DNA of 64,000 nucleotides, from assembly GCA_003194525.1 (NCBI GenBank), contig NBIV01000085.1, positions 186,001 to 250,000 of the forward strand, read 5' to 3'. This DNA is from Gracilariopsis chorda (lineage: Eukaryota > Rhodophyta > Florideophyceae > Gracilariales > Gracilariaceae). Positions 1 through 10,487 of this stretch are shown piece after piece (position 1 is the stretch's first letter; each line of letters begins with the position of its first letter). The notes below the pieces were generated by a model. That model was not told the origin of the DNA and made no database searches. It was given only the letters and a program-made list of their open reading frames with translations. The translations under genes were made by a program, and so were the position numbers.

Positions 1-870
1 AGAAAGGTGTTTTTGTAAATCACGGAGGTCTCGAATCCGAGGCGCGAGGATACCAAACTGCTCAAAAGCATTCTGATAACCTCGGAACCTTTCCCAGTAA
101 TCATGACAGACAGAAGCGTGGAGGGCATGCAACCCATTGCATAACGCTGCGGGGAGACATAAACCAGTCTCTTCCCGGAAGCGAATGGGCTGCACGTGAG
201 ATAGCTCGTAATCCCTAAGGCTGGGATTGGGCTCTCGAGAACGGCCAGTAGAAATTCTTAAATAACGTCCTGGGTTCTTGAAGCACCACTCGTCCACCTC
301 GGAAATTGCCATGATTCGATTATCCGTGCCAAACCTAAAGTTTCCAGATTCGGTCACGGAATGAAACATCGATGCGTTGGAAGGAGTACCGAATATGCGA
401 AGGGTATACAGATCAATGGCGTGTTCGCGCTGAGTAGCTTCGTCCACACCATAGTAGTATCCATGTTTGAATACTATTTTCTCAATTACCCAAGAGTACC
501 CCTTAAGTGTGCTATAGTCGACGTTGTCCCTCACGGAAAGCGTCAGCCCTAAACGGTAGATATCATTGAAAGAGAGCTCCTCCCATGGGGAGTCTTCAAG
601 GAACATAAGAATATGCGGACCTAGAAGTTGCCAGAACTCTTCTCTCGTGAACTGACTTTCGTCGCCGTTGGAGCAACGTATGACAAATTGACGTAGCCCT
701 ACCCGGCCGTCCAGAATCTTCACCTTCTCCACATCACCACGTCGAGAAAACCTCAAGAGAAGATTATCTCTAGGGTTAAATGGAATAGCTTTTATGCTTT
801 TCGTTCCAATGTGATAATATGGAGGGGCTTCGCATACCGTCTTCTTAGCGGTGGGCTTTGTACGAGCCAT
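1..870 (-). CDS. Partial gene, protein with histone H3-tail-like N-terminus
   Basis: An uninterrupted frame of 290 codons begins at the ATG complementary to 868-870 and is still open at base 1, so the C-terminus lies outside the window. The first ten residues, MARTKPTAKK, match the histone H3 tail (MARTKQTARK) at eight of ten positions and keep the equivalents of K4 and K9. Nothing after about residue 11 resembles the H3 globular fold, so it is not a histone. The remainder looks like an ordinary folded protein: an aromatic stretch near residues 126-141 and a segment LCLPAALCNGLHAL at 237-250 that faintly recalls a cysteine-peptidase nucleophile loop, too weak to assign. The frame is intact, unlike most others here. 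Function unknown; a mobile-element origin is possible given the surroundings. Confidence 0.7.
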   Translation of the reverse strand, partial: MARTKPTAKKTVCEAPPYYHIGTKSIKAIPFNPRDNLLLRFSRRGDVEKVKILDGRVGLRQFVIRCSNGDESQFTREEFWQLLGPHILMFLEDSPWEELSFNDIYRLGLTLSVRDNVDYSTLKGYSWVIEKIVFKHGYYYGVDEATQREHAIDLYTLRIFGTPSNASMFHSVTESGNFRFGTDNRIMAISEVDEWCFKNPGRYLRISTGRSREPNPSLRDYELSHVQPIRFREETGLCLPAALCNGLHALHASVCHDYWERFRGYQNAFEQFGILAPRIRDLRDLQKHLS

Positions 871-978
871 TTTGGTTCCCTTGGTTACTTTAATACTCCA
901 AGTCAGCTTGTATTAAGAGTATAGTAGGGGACTTAAACCCCACTTTAGTACGTCTCAATTAATGCAAACGTGTCTTAC

Positions 979-1035
979 AGTAACCGTACAGTAACCTTTA
1001 TTAAGCAGGATAAGTAACCGCTAGACGAAGTAACC
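979..1035. promoter_or_regulatory. Four AGTAACC motifs upstream of the H3-tail-like gene
   Basis: The heptamer AGTAACC occurs at 979-985, 990-996, 1013-1019 and 1029-1035, spaced 11 to 23 bases apart; three of the four continue as AGTAACCG. They lie 110-165 bases upstream of the start codon complementary to 868-870. Clustered short repeats at this distance could be transcription-factor sites, but this is inference only. No other gene is visible between 871 and 1100. Confidence 0.3.
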
Positions 1036-1102
1036 GTTTCTGAAGCCTTGTTCAAGAAGATGTGTACGCTAACCCCAAAGCTATGCCGAAAGGTGGTGGC
1101 GT

Positions 1103-1445
1103 AGAGCGCAGGGTGGAAACAGGAGTGGCGCAAAGCGCAGAGCGCAGAGTGCAGAGCGCAAGGCAGTGCGGGGCGAAGCGCAGAGCGCAGAGCGTAGAGC
1201 GCAAGGCAGTGCGGGGCGGAGCGCAGAGCGCAGAGCACAGAGCGCAAGGCAGGGCGTGGTGGAGCAGGCACAGCAAAAATGGCGCGTCGAGGCGTGGCGG
1301 AGCAGGCAGTGCAGGGCGTGGTGGAGCATGCAGAGCGAAGATGGCGCGTCGGGGCGCAGCGAAGCAGGCAGTGCGAAGATGGCGCGTCGGGGCGCGGCGA
1401 AGCAGGCAGTGAAAAGATGGCGCGTTGGGGCGAGGCGAGGACGTA
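1103..1445. repeat. Purine-rich minisatellite (GCAGAGC-type, then a ~31-base unit)
   Basis: From about 1103 to 1260 the sequence is a degenerate array of GCAGAGC/GCAAGGC/GTGCGGG heptamer-like units. From about 1275 to 1445 a longer unit of roughly 31 bases containing GATGGCGCGTCGGGGC and GAAGCAGGCAGTG recurs four times with changes. Purines dominate the + strand. The array creates long open frames on both strands (for example 1062-1412 + and 1052-1714 -) that are by-products of low complexity and not genes. Confidence 0.8.
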
Positions 1446-1531
1446 AAATGATGTCGGAATGAGGGGAGAGAAGAGGAAAGCAAGAGAAAAAAGTACGCTG
1501 ATCTAGCCGCCCGTGGCGGCGGCTTGGGAGG

Positions 1532-1706
1532 TGGACTGTAGAGGCTGTCCACGTGGACGGACTTGGCTGGCGCGTATGGCACGCCAGCCTTTATGAAGAC
1601 GTCTGATTGGCCCTCCAGCGATCTCGCTGGAGGGCCAGAGTCAATAAAAGCCAGCCCCTCCCCCCTTCCCATCCGAAGGGGGAGGCAAGCCGCTTTGTTG
1701 CTTTCA
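1532..1706 (-). mobile_element. Small hairpin-rich element, copy 1
   Basis: Read on the minus strand from 1706, this stretch starts TGAAAGCAAC and runs through four hairpins: a pyrimidine/purine stem (CCCCTT..AAGGGG), a perfect 13-base stem with a 2-base loop (GGCCCTCCAGCGA/TCGCTGGAGGGCC at 1612-1639), a 10-base stem with one mismatch (GGCTGGCGTG..CGCGCCAGCC) and the palindrome GTCCACGTGGAC. The same order of stems recurs at 56096-56266, where the insertion is proven by comparison with an empty site. The outer end near 1532 is a guess, and no matching target duplication is visible here. TG...CA-like ends would suit a tiny solo LTR, but a structured non-autonomous element is equally possible. 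Confidence 0.6.
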
Positions 1707-2283
1707 CGAGTCACGCAAGTGGCTTGGGAGTGGTCGGCACTGCCGAAATGAGTGAGGAAGGGGATAACGCAATGCTTGAATCAACCAAAAAACTGGATAA
1801 GTATCCAGGTTATAGTTATAGGCGTGCAAGGGGGTTGAACAAACCGTGCAAAACGGGGTAATGCTCCTTGCAGAGTTGATTACCCGCCACGACAGTAGCG
1901 AACAGAGCCTAAGATCAGGACGATCACCCTTGTTGGGGCTTTACTTGGGGTAAGCCGGTGACACCGGCGCCTTAAGTACTGTAGCCCACAGTAATGGTAG
2001 TAATAATTAATCTAGATAAATAAATAATTGAATAAATATCGCAATTATTTGAAAACCACGGCAATGTGCCACTCCACTTACACGTGGCCATTCCGCGCAG
2101 CGGCACAGGCCGGAGCGGCTGGTGGCCTGGCAAGCTAACCGTTAGCCGATCTCGATGCCATCTCATAACATGAGTCAAACCGGTGAACCGGAAAAATAAC
2201 CATATCCTCCAGCAAACCCAGCAACGGGCATTGCACTTCAACGATCGTCTTCGCATGCATAGCGCGCAAAGCATTCACTAGGC
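1707..2283. other. No gene recognised
   Basis: I see no supportable gene in this stretch. Short frames (1607-1861 +, 1972-2274 -) have no recognisable motif. An AT-rich segment lies at about 1995-2045, followed by a GC-rich stretch (2090-2150) with partial inverted repeats. Confidence 0.5.
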
Positions 2284-3317
2284 CTAGTTCTCTTCAGTGC
2301 GTTCCAGCTCTTCGAGCTTGGACGAAAACCGCTCGCGAGTCTGCAGCGCAAGTCTAAGTCGGTCAAACTGCCAATTGAAGACCATTGCGACAGTTTGATA
2401 TGCCATCGGGAACAAATCCTTCTCAAGTGGCCAACGTCCCAAGAAAAGCCTATACCTGTTGTTGATAAACCCGATTCACCATTCATTCACCGTATGTTGC
2501 TGGCGGATTTCTTTGTTATGCTCATTCTTATACAACCACGAAGTGCTTTCCGTTCTTTTGTACGGGACTACCAGCTCTCCGTCCCCAGCAAATCCCATGT
2601 CTGCCATTCCATGTTGCGCGTTGAAAAGATAACGTTCTCGATTACGGTAAAAATCTGATCTTGTGTATAGCGAATGGTCTGACTCAGCGCCATGATCTGT
2701 TATTTCTACGCGTATGAACCTTCCAAAGATATCATAAAAAAGAAGAATAGAATAACAATGAGACTTCTTGTATCCGTCGTACGCTAGTTCTTGTTCATTG
2801 CTATGCTTAGGTCTCCGTCGTTTGTTTTTGTTTCCATCGACTAAAAACACACAGGATGGAAACCCGATCACCAAGCCTTCCATACTACATCTTTCCTTTG
2901 CACTTAGCGATCTTATAAGCTTAGGAATTTCAACGTCAAGAGGCTTATGTAAATCGAACAGCGTGTGTCTAAAGTAGTTTGACATACCCCCAACAGAAGA
3001 ACCACACTTAGGTTCCATGTGTTCCAGACCTTGACCGCCCTCGTTTGACCCACCAAGAACGTCGAATAAGAAATAAAACGCTTTCTCGTGTCAAACTTTC
3101 TTTTTCGAGAAACACGGCTAGCCTCGCCGGCAAACACCGCTCTCACCTCAAATTGTTTGGCGATTTGTGTAGCAACCAGTTCATGCAGAGCGTCAAACTC
3201 TGATACTGTTAAATAGGTAAGCTTCTGAAACATGTGAACGTCTGCATCTTCGTGTGGCACAACATGGTTAAAGTTTGTCCACTCCCTGCGAACACATGTG
3301 GCTTTCTTGGTGTACAT
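2284..3317 (-). pseudogene. PIF/Harbinger-type (DDE_4) transposase remnant 1
   Basis: Pieces of one transposase lie in order on the minus strand. The N-terminal part is at 3317-3040; a frame change near 3040 leads into a 180-residue frame (3018-2476), and after a stop at 2474-2476 the same frame resumes to about 2284. The DDE core is readable: first acidic residue in FLVDGNKNK, second in GAESDHSLY, third in MADMGFAGDGELVVP followed by PYKR. The tail reads NWQFDRLRLAL, as expected of the conserved C-terminal helix of DDE_4 enzymes. These enzymes cut and paste element DNA in the nucleus. With at least one frameshift and one nonsense codon it is inactive. No MYB-like partner gene or terminal repeats were found nearby. 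Confidence 0.7.
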
Positions 3318-4622
3318 GGTGTTGGCATGACCGGGATTTGCTTTTTGAAGCCCTCCGTAGTCGCTTTCTCCTGCAAGTCACTTTTGCAGGTATACTTGTG
3401 CTGTAGAGTTGGCTGCAGCAAAGAGGTGCTTGGTATGCTGGTGTTGCGCTTCGAATTGGATCATGAAGGCAACTGCTGTGCTAACGTCGTCATCTGAGTC
3501 TCTCATTTTTGCTTATGGTAAGGTGGTGATAATGGCTATGGTTGGGTACGATGGATTGTAAAGATAGTCTTCAGAAGAAGGCAGTGAACGAAAAAACATT
3601 ATTTCAAAATAACAAACCGTTCAGAATCGCCGTTTTGGACATAAGAACGTTTGGCCTTAGTTAAAAACCTCTAGTAGATGGTGATTCTTCTAAACGCTCG
3701 AATCCTAATGCACCGAACTGTCTTATATGTGTAAAACTCCACTTTTGTTACTCGGAATTGCAAATTTTGTCGACTTCATGTTATAAGTATCGTTGTATTC
3801 ATCTTTGTAAGAGCTTACCAATGCACTCAAAATCAAAGAAATCAGAGGTATGGCGGCTGAAAAATCGTACATACAGTTTCATAGAGCACCAGATTTCGAA
3901 ACACTGGTTAAAGTAGACAAAAAACACTAGCAATTTAAGATACGAGAATGTAGTTTTTATGGGCCTTAACGGTAAATGGACGGCGAAGATCATATGCCAG
4001 CTGGTTCCGGGCTGTGCTCTCCTTCTTCGTTATCCTGTCGTCGTTGCGCTGGCCGTCTTGCTGTACTGGAACTGGTTCTTCGCATAACTGGGTGCGATCC
4101 ACGCGCTTATATTGCTGTGGATTCTACAGCCCATAGGTTGTTTCGGAGCCAAAACACACAACACTCTAGAGTACTGCACTTTCAATCGGATCACACACAC
4201 GCACCGAGGACCATTACATTGAAAGTGCTCATTGCGCCACACCAGTAACCTTTTCTGGCTCTTTGCCAACTCAACTCCATACAAAAGTTTAGCTGCTTCA
4301 TCCAAGACACACTGAAAAACTGATATGCCAAATATCTTTCTGTTCTTGACCTTACTGTTGTTCCATCTCACTTTTCTGATTTCTGGGAAATGCTCTGCTC
4401 GTCATGAAACTCTCATCAGTAATATACTCCCTCAAAATACTTGCTTGCGGCGCCAAACATGCCGCATTGCTCTGCCATCAACCTCAGCTTTCATTAAAGC
4501 ACTTTTTGATGATCGTTTTTATCGATCTCATTCGACACATATTACCCGTCACTTTTCTGCCTTTCAATAGTGCTTTCTTTTTTTGTACTTTAACTGCTTT
4601 TAAGCAGTCTCACCTGCATTAA
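3318..4622. other. No gene recognised
   Basis: Roughly 1.3 kb without a recognisable gene. Frames such as 3976-4248 (+), 4030-4371 (-) and 4325-4622 (+) carry no motif I recognise, and the composition is AT-rich and irregular, consistent with decayed transposon or intergenic DNA. Confidence 0.4.
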
Positions 4623-4994
4623 ATGGGGCCTCTAAGCATATCAATTCAAGAACTACCTTCCGTCACGTTCGCTGCGATTTTTAAACTCATTGATGAGCTT
4701 CAAACGTATATAAGCAATGCTTTACAATTAGCCACTGCAAATCATGGCCCAACCGTAGCCCGCAGCGACAAGCTTGTAGCATTTCAAACTATTCAAACCA
4801 CGCTTAAGCAAAGCTCTGTGTCCATGAATGGACAGAAATGTCCTGCAGTCTTGGCTTCTCTCTCCCTCAAAAAACTCAACTATCCTGCCACGGATAATCC
4901 ATGCAAACTTCTGCATATGACGTGGAAAGGCAAAATCTACTGCATTACATTTTCAGAATGTAATCCACGTAGTTCTGGTAAAACATCACCCTAA
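4623..4994 (+). CDS. Unrecognised frame, 123 residues
   Basis: A frame of 123 codons with balanced composition (residues such as IQELPSVTFAAIFKLIDEL suggest an amphipathic helix). I do not recognise the family. It is followed by two more same-strand frames (5171-5767 and 5722-6126) ending just before element C at 6152, so all three may be pieces of one decayed gene or of a retroelement. Coding status is uncertain. Confidence 0.3.
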   Translation: MGPLSISIQELPSVTFAAIFKLIDELQTYISNALQLATANHGPTVARSDKLVAFQTIQTTLKQSSVSMNGQKCPAVLASLSLKKLNYPATDNPCKLLHMTWKGKIYCITFSECNPRSSGKTSP

Positions 4995-5170
4995 AAGTGA
5001 TGCAAAGGCAACTATACGCTAGATATCACGCCACTGCAGACCTCAGCAACTCTCAAATTCTCACTGATGATCTTCCGCCCGCTCTGTCGCCAAACCACAT
5101 ACTGAGTTTAAACTCCACCAGTTGAAACCCACTACACGCTCTCCCGTCACTCAAGACATTCTTCTCCATC

Positions 5171-5767
5171 TTGTATCAAGGCCAGAACAGCCGTACGGAA
5201 ACATTGCACACCACGATCGGCGACGTGCTAATAGTCGATGAAAATGGACGGGAAACAGCTCACAAACCAGTCCACCTGGGTACATATCCGGAAAAAGGAA
5301 TGTCCTTCCAAAAACGTACTGTCAGCACGCTTTTGGGAAGAACAATTCTTCCACACTTGCTTCGAAAAGTGGTAAGCCTAAACCAGGCTATAGCCAGAAT
5401 GATATGGAACCACGGTGTTAACGGAGGAGTAATGGCATCGAAAGCGGAAGCGCGCACTTTAGCAAGAATTCTGCACCTTGCTCTTCTCAAGCACCACTCC
5501 ATGCAAGCAGCCGTCGAATCCTCGGAAGGTATGGTGGTGGCTCTAAGACTCTTGTACACGTTGATTTTCTTACAATCCTCCATTTCACTAAAGAGTGCAA
5601 CTCGAGCCCAAGCATGGGATGGCAGTACCCCTCCTGAAATTGAAACCATCAGCATAAAACCTTCTTCCACAACGGAAGAGGCGCCTGAATCGCCAGTTTG
5701 CAACAAAGGTAAAGAAAATAAATGCCTTCAAACCTGGAAGATACAGAACGAGTCATCCCAGCAATGA
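5171..5767 (+). CDS. Unrecognised frame, 198 residues
   Basis: The longest frame of the 4.6-6.1 kb region. The N-terminal half is hydrophobic and basic with leucine-rich stretches (LARILHLALLKHH, LRLLYTLIFLQSSISL); the C-terminal part is polar (TTEEAPESPVCNKGKENK). No catalytic motif is visible. It overlaps the next frame by 46 bases in another phase, as expected if a frameshift has split a longer gene. Function unknown. Confidence 0.3.
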   Translation: MYQGQNSRTETLHTTIGDVLIVDENGRETAHKPVHLGTYPEKGMSFQKRTVSTLLGRTILPHLLRKVVSLNQAIARMIWNHGVNGGVMASKAEARTLARILHLALLKHHSMQAAVESSEGMVVALRLLYTLIFLQSSISLKSATRAQAWDGSTPPEIETISIKPSSTTEEAPESPVCNKGKENKCLQTWKIQNESSQQ

Positions 5768-6126
5768 AAACACAAACCACCGACGGGGCCAGCAATTGCA
5801 GGCAAACCAGTCAACACACGCCAATCGAAACCAGAAACCCCATCTCAATGAGCGAAATGGCTCTTGATGGGCGGGAAAAGAACTTTCTCAGTCTTCACTC
5901 TCCTTCATGTCGCCAAAAACTCAACAATGAACAGCCTCTTGAGAATTGTGAACCAACCGTACCATGGTCCAAATTCAAGGAGAGAAAAAGCCACAACCTT
6001 CACATCACAATCAAGGCAAGTCTTTCAATCTCTCCCATCTCAGGCACAACTCTGGCTCAACAAAAGGGGCTCACAAACCCTCCAATTGAACAAAAGTTCT
6101 GTCTCATAACTCTTAGATACCGATGA
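5722..6126 (+). CDS. Unrecognised frame, 134 residues
   Basis: Polar, Thr/Ser/Asn-rich frame with no recognised domain, ending 25 bases before the 5' LTR of element C. It could be the tail of the same decayed unit as the two preceding frames. Low complexity means it may be non-coding. Confidence 0.25.
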   Translation: MPSNLEDTERVIPAMKTQTTDGASNCRQTSQHTPIETRNPISMSEMALDGREKNFLSLHSPSCRQKLNNEQPLENCEPTVPWSKFKERKSHNLHITIKASLSISPISGTTLAQQKGLTNPPIEQKFCLITLRYR

Positions 6127-6151
6127 AACGAACAACTACTCTCCCGCTTCA

Positions 6152-7063
6152 TGTGGAGCAACGCGTTTGCGTAATATCCGCGCGTATGCGACTCGTAAGA
6201 GTATGACGTGGTCGCCACAATGGCTCTACGATATATGAGTTGTACTCACGTGGAGCGGTACCAAGTGGATGGTTTAGTGTGTGCAAGTTCACCTAGGAAG
6301 GTAGGAATCTGGAATGGATTGCAGAATGATGGACGCGTGCGCGCGTGAGCTACAGCGCTATGCTGTGATGTTATGTTTTACTTGGGAGGACCATTCAGGT
6401 TGCCTGACACTGGTCTAGCCACGTGTGTGGACCTGAGAAGGTGTGCAGTATTTTAGTTAACTATTACTATATATTTCTGTAGTGTACCTACTTAGGTGAG
6501 CACGACCTCACTGTCGCGAGCACTAAGTAAAGTCAACCGGAGTCTTCAGTCGCACATAAGTTTTCAGTTTGACGTGAAGAGTCCGGCTCTGGATTTTATT
6601 GCCTTTGCAGCGTGCACTACTCCACCCGGAGAGTCACCGCAGTCGGTTTGTACTACCTACCCGCTCGGTACGACTACAGAAATACTTTGTTTTAGTAATT
6701 GTCGTGTGACTTCCATTTTCTCTTTGTTACAGATATCGACCCTGTATTGTGTAATCTTTTGTTGCTTCTTGTTGCTTTTTCACCCACTGTCACGTCTGTT
6801 CCCGCTGTTTGCACGACCTGTCGGATGGTTCCGTTCTGCCTGTGGATTGCTCCCTTTTCTGGGTTCGCACTGGTCCACTGTACGTGTGTTCCACGGTTTC
6901 TTGGTTTTATCGTTCCTCTTTACCTCCGTGGTATTTCCGAAATACCATCGATCCTACACGCTACACCTGTGTAGACGGAGGGCTCAGCTACTGAGTCTAC
7001 ATCGCAAGAGGGCAGGGACTCGGACATCTTTGAGTGTCACCCATTCCCTATTTTTGCGCTACA
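6152..7063 (+). repeat. 5' LTR of element C
   Basis: Starts TGTGGAGCAACG and ends GCGCTACA, matching 15489-16399 along its length with scattered substitutions. A long frame (6496-7305) runs through it; the same phase in the 3' LTR gives only a 198-codon frame, and the frame extends into the primer site, so it is not taken as a gene. Confidence 0.9.
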
Positions 7064-7065
7064 AG

Positions 7066-7085
7066 TGGTCTCCCGACCTAGAACG
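7066..7085 (+). other. Primer-binding site of element C, tRNA-Tyr-like
   Basis: TGGTCTCCCGACCTAGAAC lies two bases after the LTR. Its complement has the layout of a tRNA 3' end: GTTC (T-loop end and C61), TAGG, acceptor strand TCGGGAG, A73, CCA. A C1-G72 acceptor pair with A73 is characteristic of eukaryotic cytosolic tRNA-Tyr, so that is the likely primer (inference). Confidence 0.6.
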
Positions 7086-7288
7086 GTTTAAGCTGGATTG
7101 GTTGTTTCAAGCTGATACCATTTCTGGTGTAATTCCTGGGAGTAAGACTCACGTGGAAAGCGAAGAAATGGTTATCAGTTGGACCGTCGTATGGTTGTCG
7201 AGTGACCTCGGTTTAGGTTTGCTTTCGTTTATTAGTTTGTCTGTTCCGCTCTGCGTATATCTTGTGGTCGAGCTCTTCAATATCCTGA

Positions 7289-9369
7289 GTGGATTGGCTG
7301 GCTAATTTTGAAATGCCACCACCCTCGAAGGGTTCTCACGCAGGCTCTTCAGGCGCTGCTCCACCTGCTGCACCGCGTTCGCGTGTTTCTACCGTGGAGG
7401 ATTCACCTACTGATGAGGTCATCCCGGATGTTCGGAGAGCACTCTCTGTTGCTTCTGGTCCACGAGAAGTCCCTGTGGTTACCCAAACTGTAGTTGAGAC
7501 ACCGTCTGTGGTTGTTCCGGGTCGCAACGTTGCAACGGAGTTATCTTGACTTGAGTCCCGTATGGACACTGCTGCTGCGACACATGTGGAACTCTTGCAG
7601 AGTAGCACCGAGCTACGTTGTAAGGTTGACGACGCACAAGTTCGGGATTTCTCTTCCGACTTACGTCGATTGAGACAGGACGTGAATTATATTTTGGAAC
7701 ATCTTGGTACGCCCAAATTTTTTATGAACGTTTCTCAGGTATGTAACGAAGAATTTCGTGAGTCAGTAACTCGAATCCACTCTTTTTTGGATACTCTCGA
7801 AGAAACAATCCGTATGGATGAAGCCATGGACGCACGTATTCCCGACGAGAATGCCTCGGTTGGTTCGATTCACAGTTCGGTTAAACGAAGTCATCATAAG
7901 TCCAGGAAGGAAGTTCGCATCCATTTGGATTCTTCAGGTTCTGACTCTGATTGCCGCTCGAGTGGTTTCTCGTCGGATTCATCGGTTTCCGATTTTGATA
8001 GTGGACGACCTCGAGCGTCACGCTCAAAGGCTACATACCTTACTCAAGGATTTATTCACTCTCGCGAGAAATGATGGCGCCATCTGGGACTCAAAAAGTT
8101 AAAACCAACGAATCCTCTTTACAGGAAGCTTTTATAGTATTGATATTATCGCCTCAACGATTTATCGAATGGTCAATCATCACGGGGAACCGGAAACTTC
8201 GAGGACTACATCAAAAGGATGAGTATCACCTTTCAGAATCGGTTCTCTGATGAAGACCTAATCTCGGTTCTTGACTTCCTCGCCAAGTTCGTTCAGGAGG
8301 ATGATATACTCGGAATGAGTGAAATACTAGCGTATGTCGCTCTACCGTACGTTTTCGCCGGTATGACTGAAGATCAGTTTACATCCAAACGTGGATCTTC
8401 CCGTGCCTCGGAGGGAGGGGTAATCTGTTGGCCGGAAGTGGTTCATTACCTACTTAGGTCTTACGCAACTGGTAACGCAATACAGGAAGCGATATTCGCT
8501 CTGCGCGATACAAGGCAGAAGCCTGGAGAAGCGGAAAAGGTTTTCTCAACACGGTTGAATAAGGCGGTTTACCATTGTGGTAACGTTTTCTTCGCTCAAG
8601 AACGCTACCATATGCTTTTTGATGGTCTAGATGCTTCTCCCAGAGCTCTGGTTGCTCGCCATCGCGAAAAGAAACGGAAAGTCACCTACCTTGAATTGGT
8701 TCAATATGCTCAAGCCGAGGGAGATACCTATCGTTCTCGACATTTGTCGAAAACTCAAACGTCGGGAGCTCTTCACGTTGAAGGATCATCATATTTATCG
8801 CTATTGCGTGAGAGAATCGCAATCGGTGATAATGATAACATCCATTTTGGAGGAAGTGACCCAGACTCGTTGGGAACTACGCATCTCCCGTCAACATCGA
8901 ATCCAACCGTGGATGGAGACCCTGCGTATTATGGAAACGTTCGAATTCCGGCAGCACCAATCGCTTATGCGAACAATAGTACACTTCACACCCGTCCGGT
9001 TGGAAGGACACCGCACCATGCCGGGTGGACAATGGTTCATCCATTGCTTCAGCCCCGCAGATATATTTTATTTGCTACCTTCACGGTCATATCGCACCAA
9101 ATTGCTATTTCCCCGCGAAGGATGGGTTGAAGATAGTCGCTCAGTATGAAGCCCTCACACCTGAGGAGAAGACTCGCGTTAGAAGTAACTCTTATGAACA
9201 ACCGAAGTTCCTGCAAGCATACCTACACCAGGTGTCAGCAGACAATGCTGTTCGTGAACCTAACCTTGGTAACCAGGTGGAGAAGGTTGTACCCGCGATT
9301 TTGGTTCGTCAAGAATCCATCAAAGTGGATGCTTCACCGAATTCGGTGCAACCCGTTTCCAAAAAATAA
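7289..9369 (+). pseudogene. gag: gag of element C
   Basis: Structural polyprotein of the virus-like particle. The frame starting near 7289 aligns with gag of elements A and B: a Ser/Pro/Ala-rich N-terminus, a coiled region, an Asp/Ser-rich stretch (SGSDSDCRSSGFSSDSS), and a well conserved capsid-like segment at about 8220-8750 (SSRASEGGVICWPEVVHYLL, RQKPGEAEKVFSTRLNKA). It carries TGA at 7547, TGA at 8072, two more stops near 8130-8140, and a frame change near 9000-9060. The remains of the zinc knuckle (ICYLHGHIAPNC, about 9080) lack the first cysteine. Inactive. Confidence 0.85.
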
Positions 9370-9413
9370 CTTCGGAAGTTTCACCTTCGGGAGGGGCGTC
9401 TTCCCCGCCACAT

Positions 9414-10340
9414 TTGAAGATGCTCAAGAAGAAACAGCTTCGCTCTCCAGCTCTTAAAATCCTTACACGGATGATGGCGGCAACAGACGTGGAATCAGAC
9501 CAGTTAATGGTTTTACGTCGACCGTGGGTACGTTCCCGTAATCTCCGTATCCCGGATCGGGTCTTGGTGATGGCCAAGAGAAACTACAAATTTTATGCCG
9601 ACCTTGGCCTCTCCAACCAGGTTAAGGTTCGACAGTTGTCTGTTCTGGACACTGGGGCCGCTCCCAACTTAATCCATAAGGATTTGATACCACCGACATT
9701 TTGCAGTAACATCCGCTTGGGACCCTCGATGGATATCGCCCACGCGAACAATAACCCGTTGAAAGCGTCTGGGTATATATCTTTGGTTGTTAGATTGGGA
9801 ACGTGCCTGGTACAACTCTACTTCGTTGTATGCGAGAAGCTCGCTGCACCGGTAATACTCGGTTGTGACTTTTGTGATCGCTTGGTCGATGCTATTCGCC
9901 CTTGTGCGAAATCAGTTGAAATGGAAGATGGATCGACAGTACCGATTGTACCGAAACCGTTGAAACGTGCTACGCGCAAGGGCGTTCCAATACCTGTCAC
10001 ACAAGAGGTTTCCAATATGAATCTGGTTTCCACGAAGCTTCGTATTTGCACGTCTATTGCGATATCGCCGGAGTCCCAAACCTGAGTGTCAGTTGTTACC
10101 AAGCAACATGGTGTGCACGGGATTCAACCGTTACCATCACTTTACGATGATCGTCAACTCCATTTAGCGAATGGTGTTGTCTCGGTTGAGCCCGACAAAC
10201 CTTTTCAGGTCTTGGTTGCTAACTTTGGCAAAACCACGCAGTGGTTAGTCGAAAACAAAGTACTGGGTTCAGTTCTTCCGCATCCGGCAGCATTCGTTCC
10301 AAATAGAATACCTGTTGCTCAGGTTCTTGATATCGAATAA
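9414..10340 (+). pseudogene. Aspartic protease region of element C
   Basis: Retropepsin that would process the polyprotein. The active-site box SVLDTGAAPN is intact near 9640, and the flanking framework AAPVILGCDFCDRLVDAIRP near 9850 matches elements A and B. A TGA at 10083-10085 interrupts the frame, which then continues to a TAA at 10338-10340. It lies in the -1 phase relative to the end of gag, the same arrangement as in A and B. Confidence 0.8.
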
Positions 10341-10487
10341 CCCAGGGAGGGGAGGGCTGTAACGAAGGCGACATCGCATCTGCGAAGAACCAGAACTCGG
10401 AGTCAGTTCCATGGGAACCTGGAAGGGGTATTGCATTACCGCCCGGTTCTGAACAGAAATACCCTTTCAAAGAGTTGGACAACATGG

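Noticed and set aside
1-870. A histone H3 gene
   Set aside because: Only the first ten residues resemble H3; the alpha-N helix and histone fold are absent.
1052-1714. Long Ala/Pro/Arg/Leu-rich frames on both strands
   Set aside because: They are created by the purine-rich minisatellite and hairpin element; composition is that of a translated repeat and several phases are open at once.
6496-7305. 269-codon frame in the 5' LTR of element C
   Set aside because: It runs through LTR, primer site and leader; the matching frame in the 3' LTR is shorter and shifted, with no domain.
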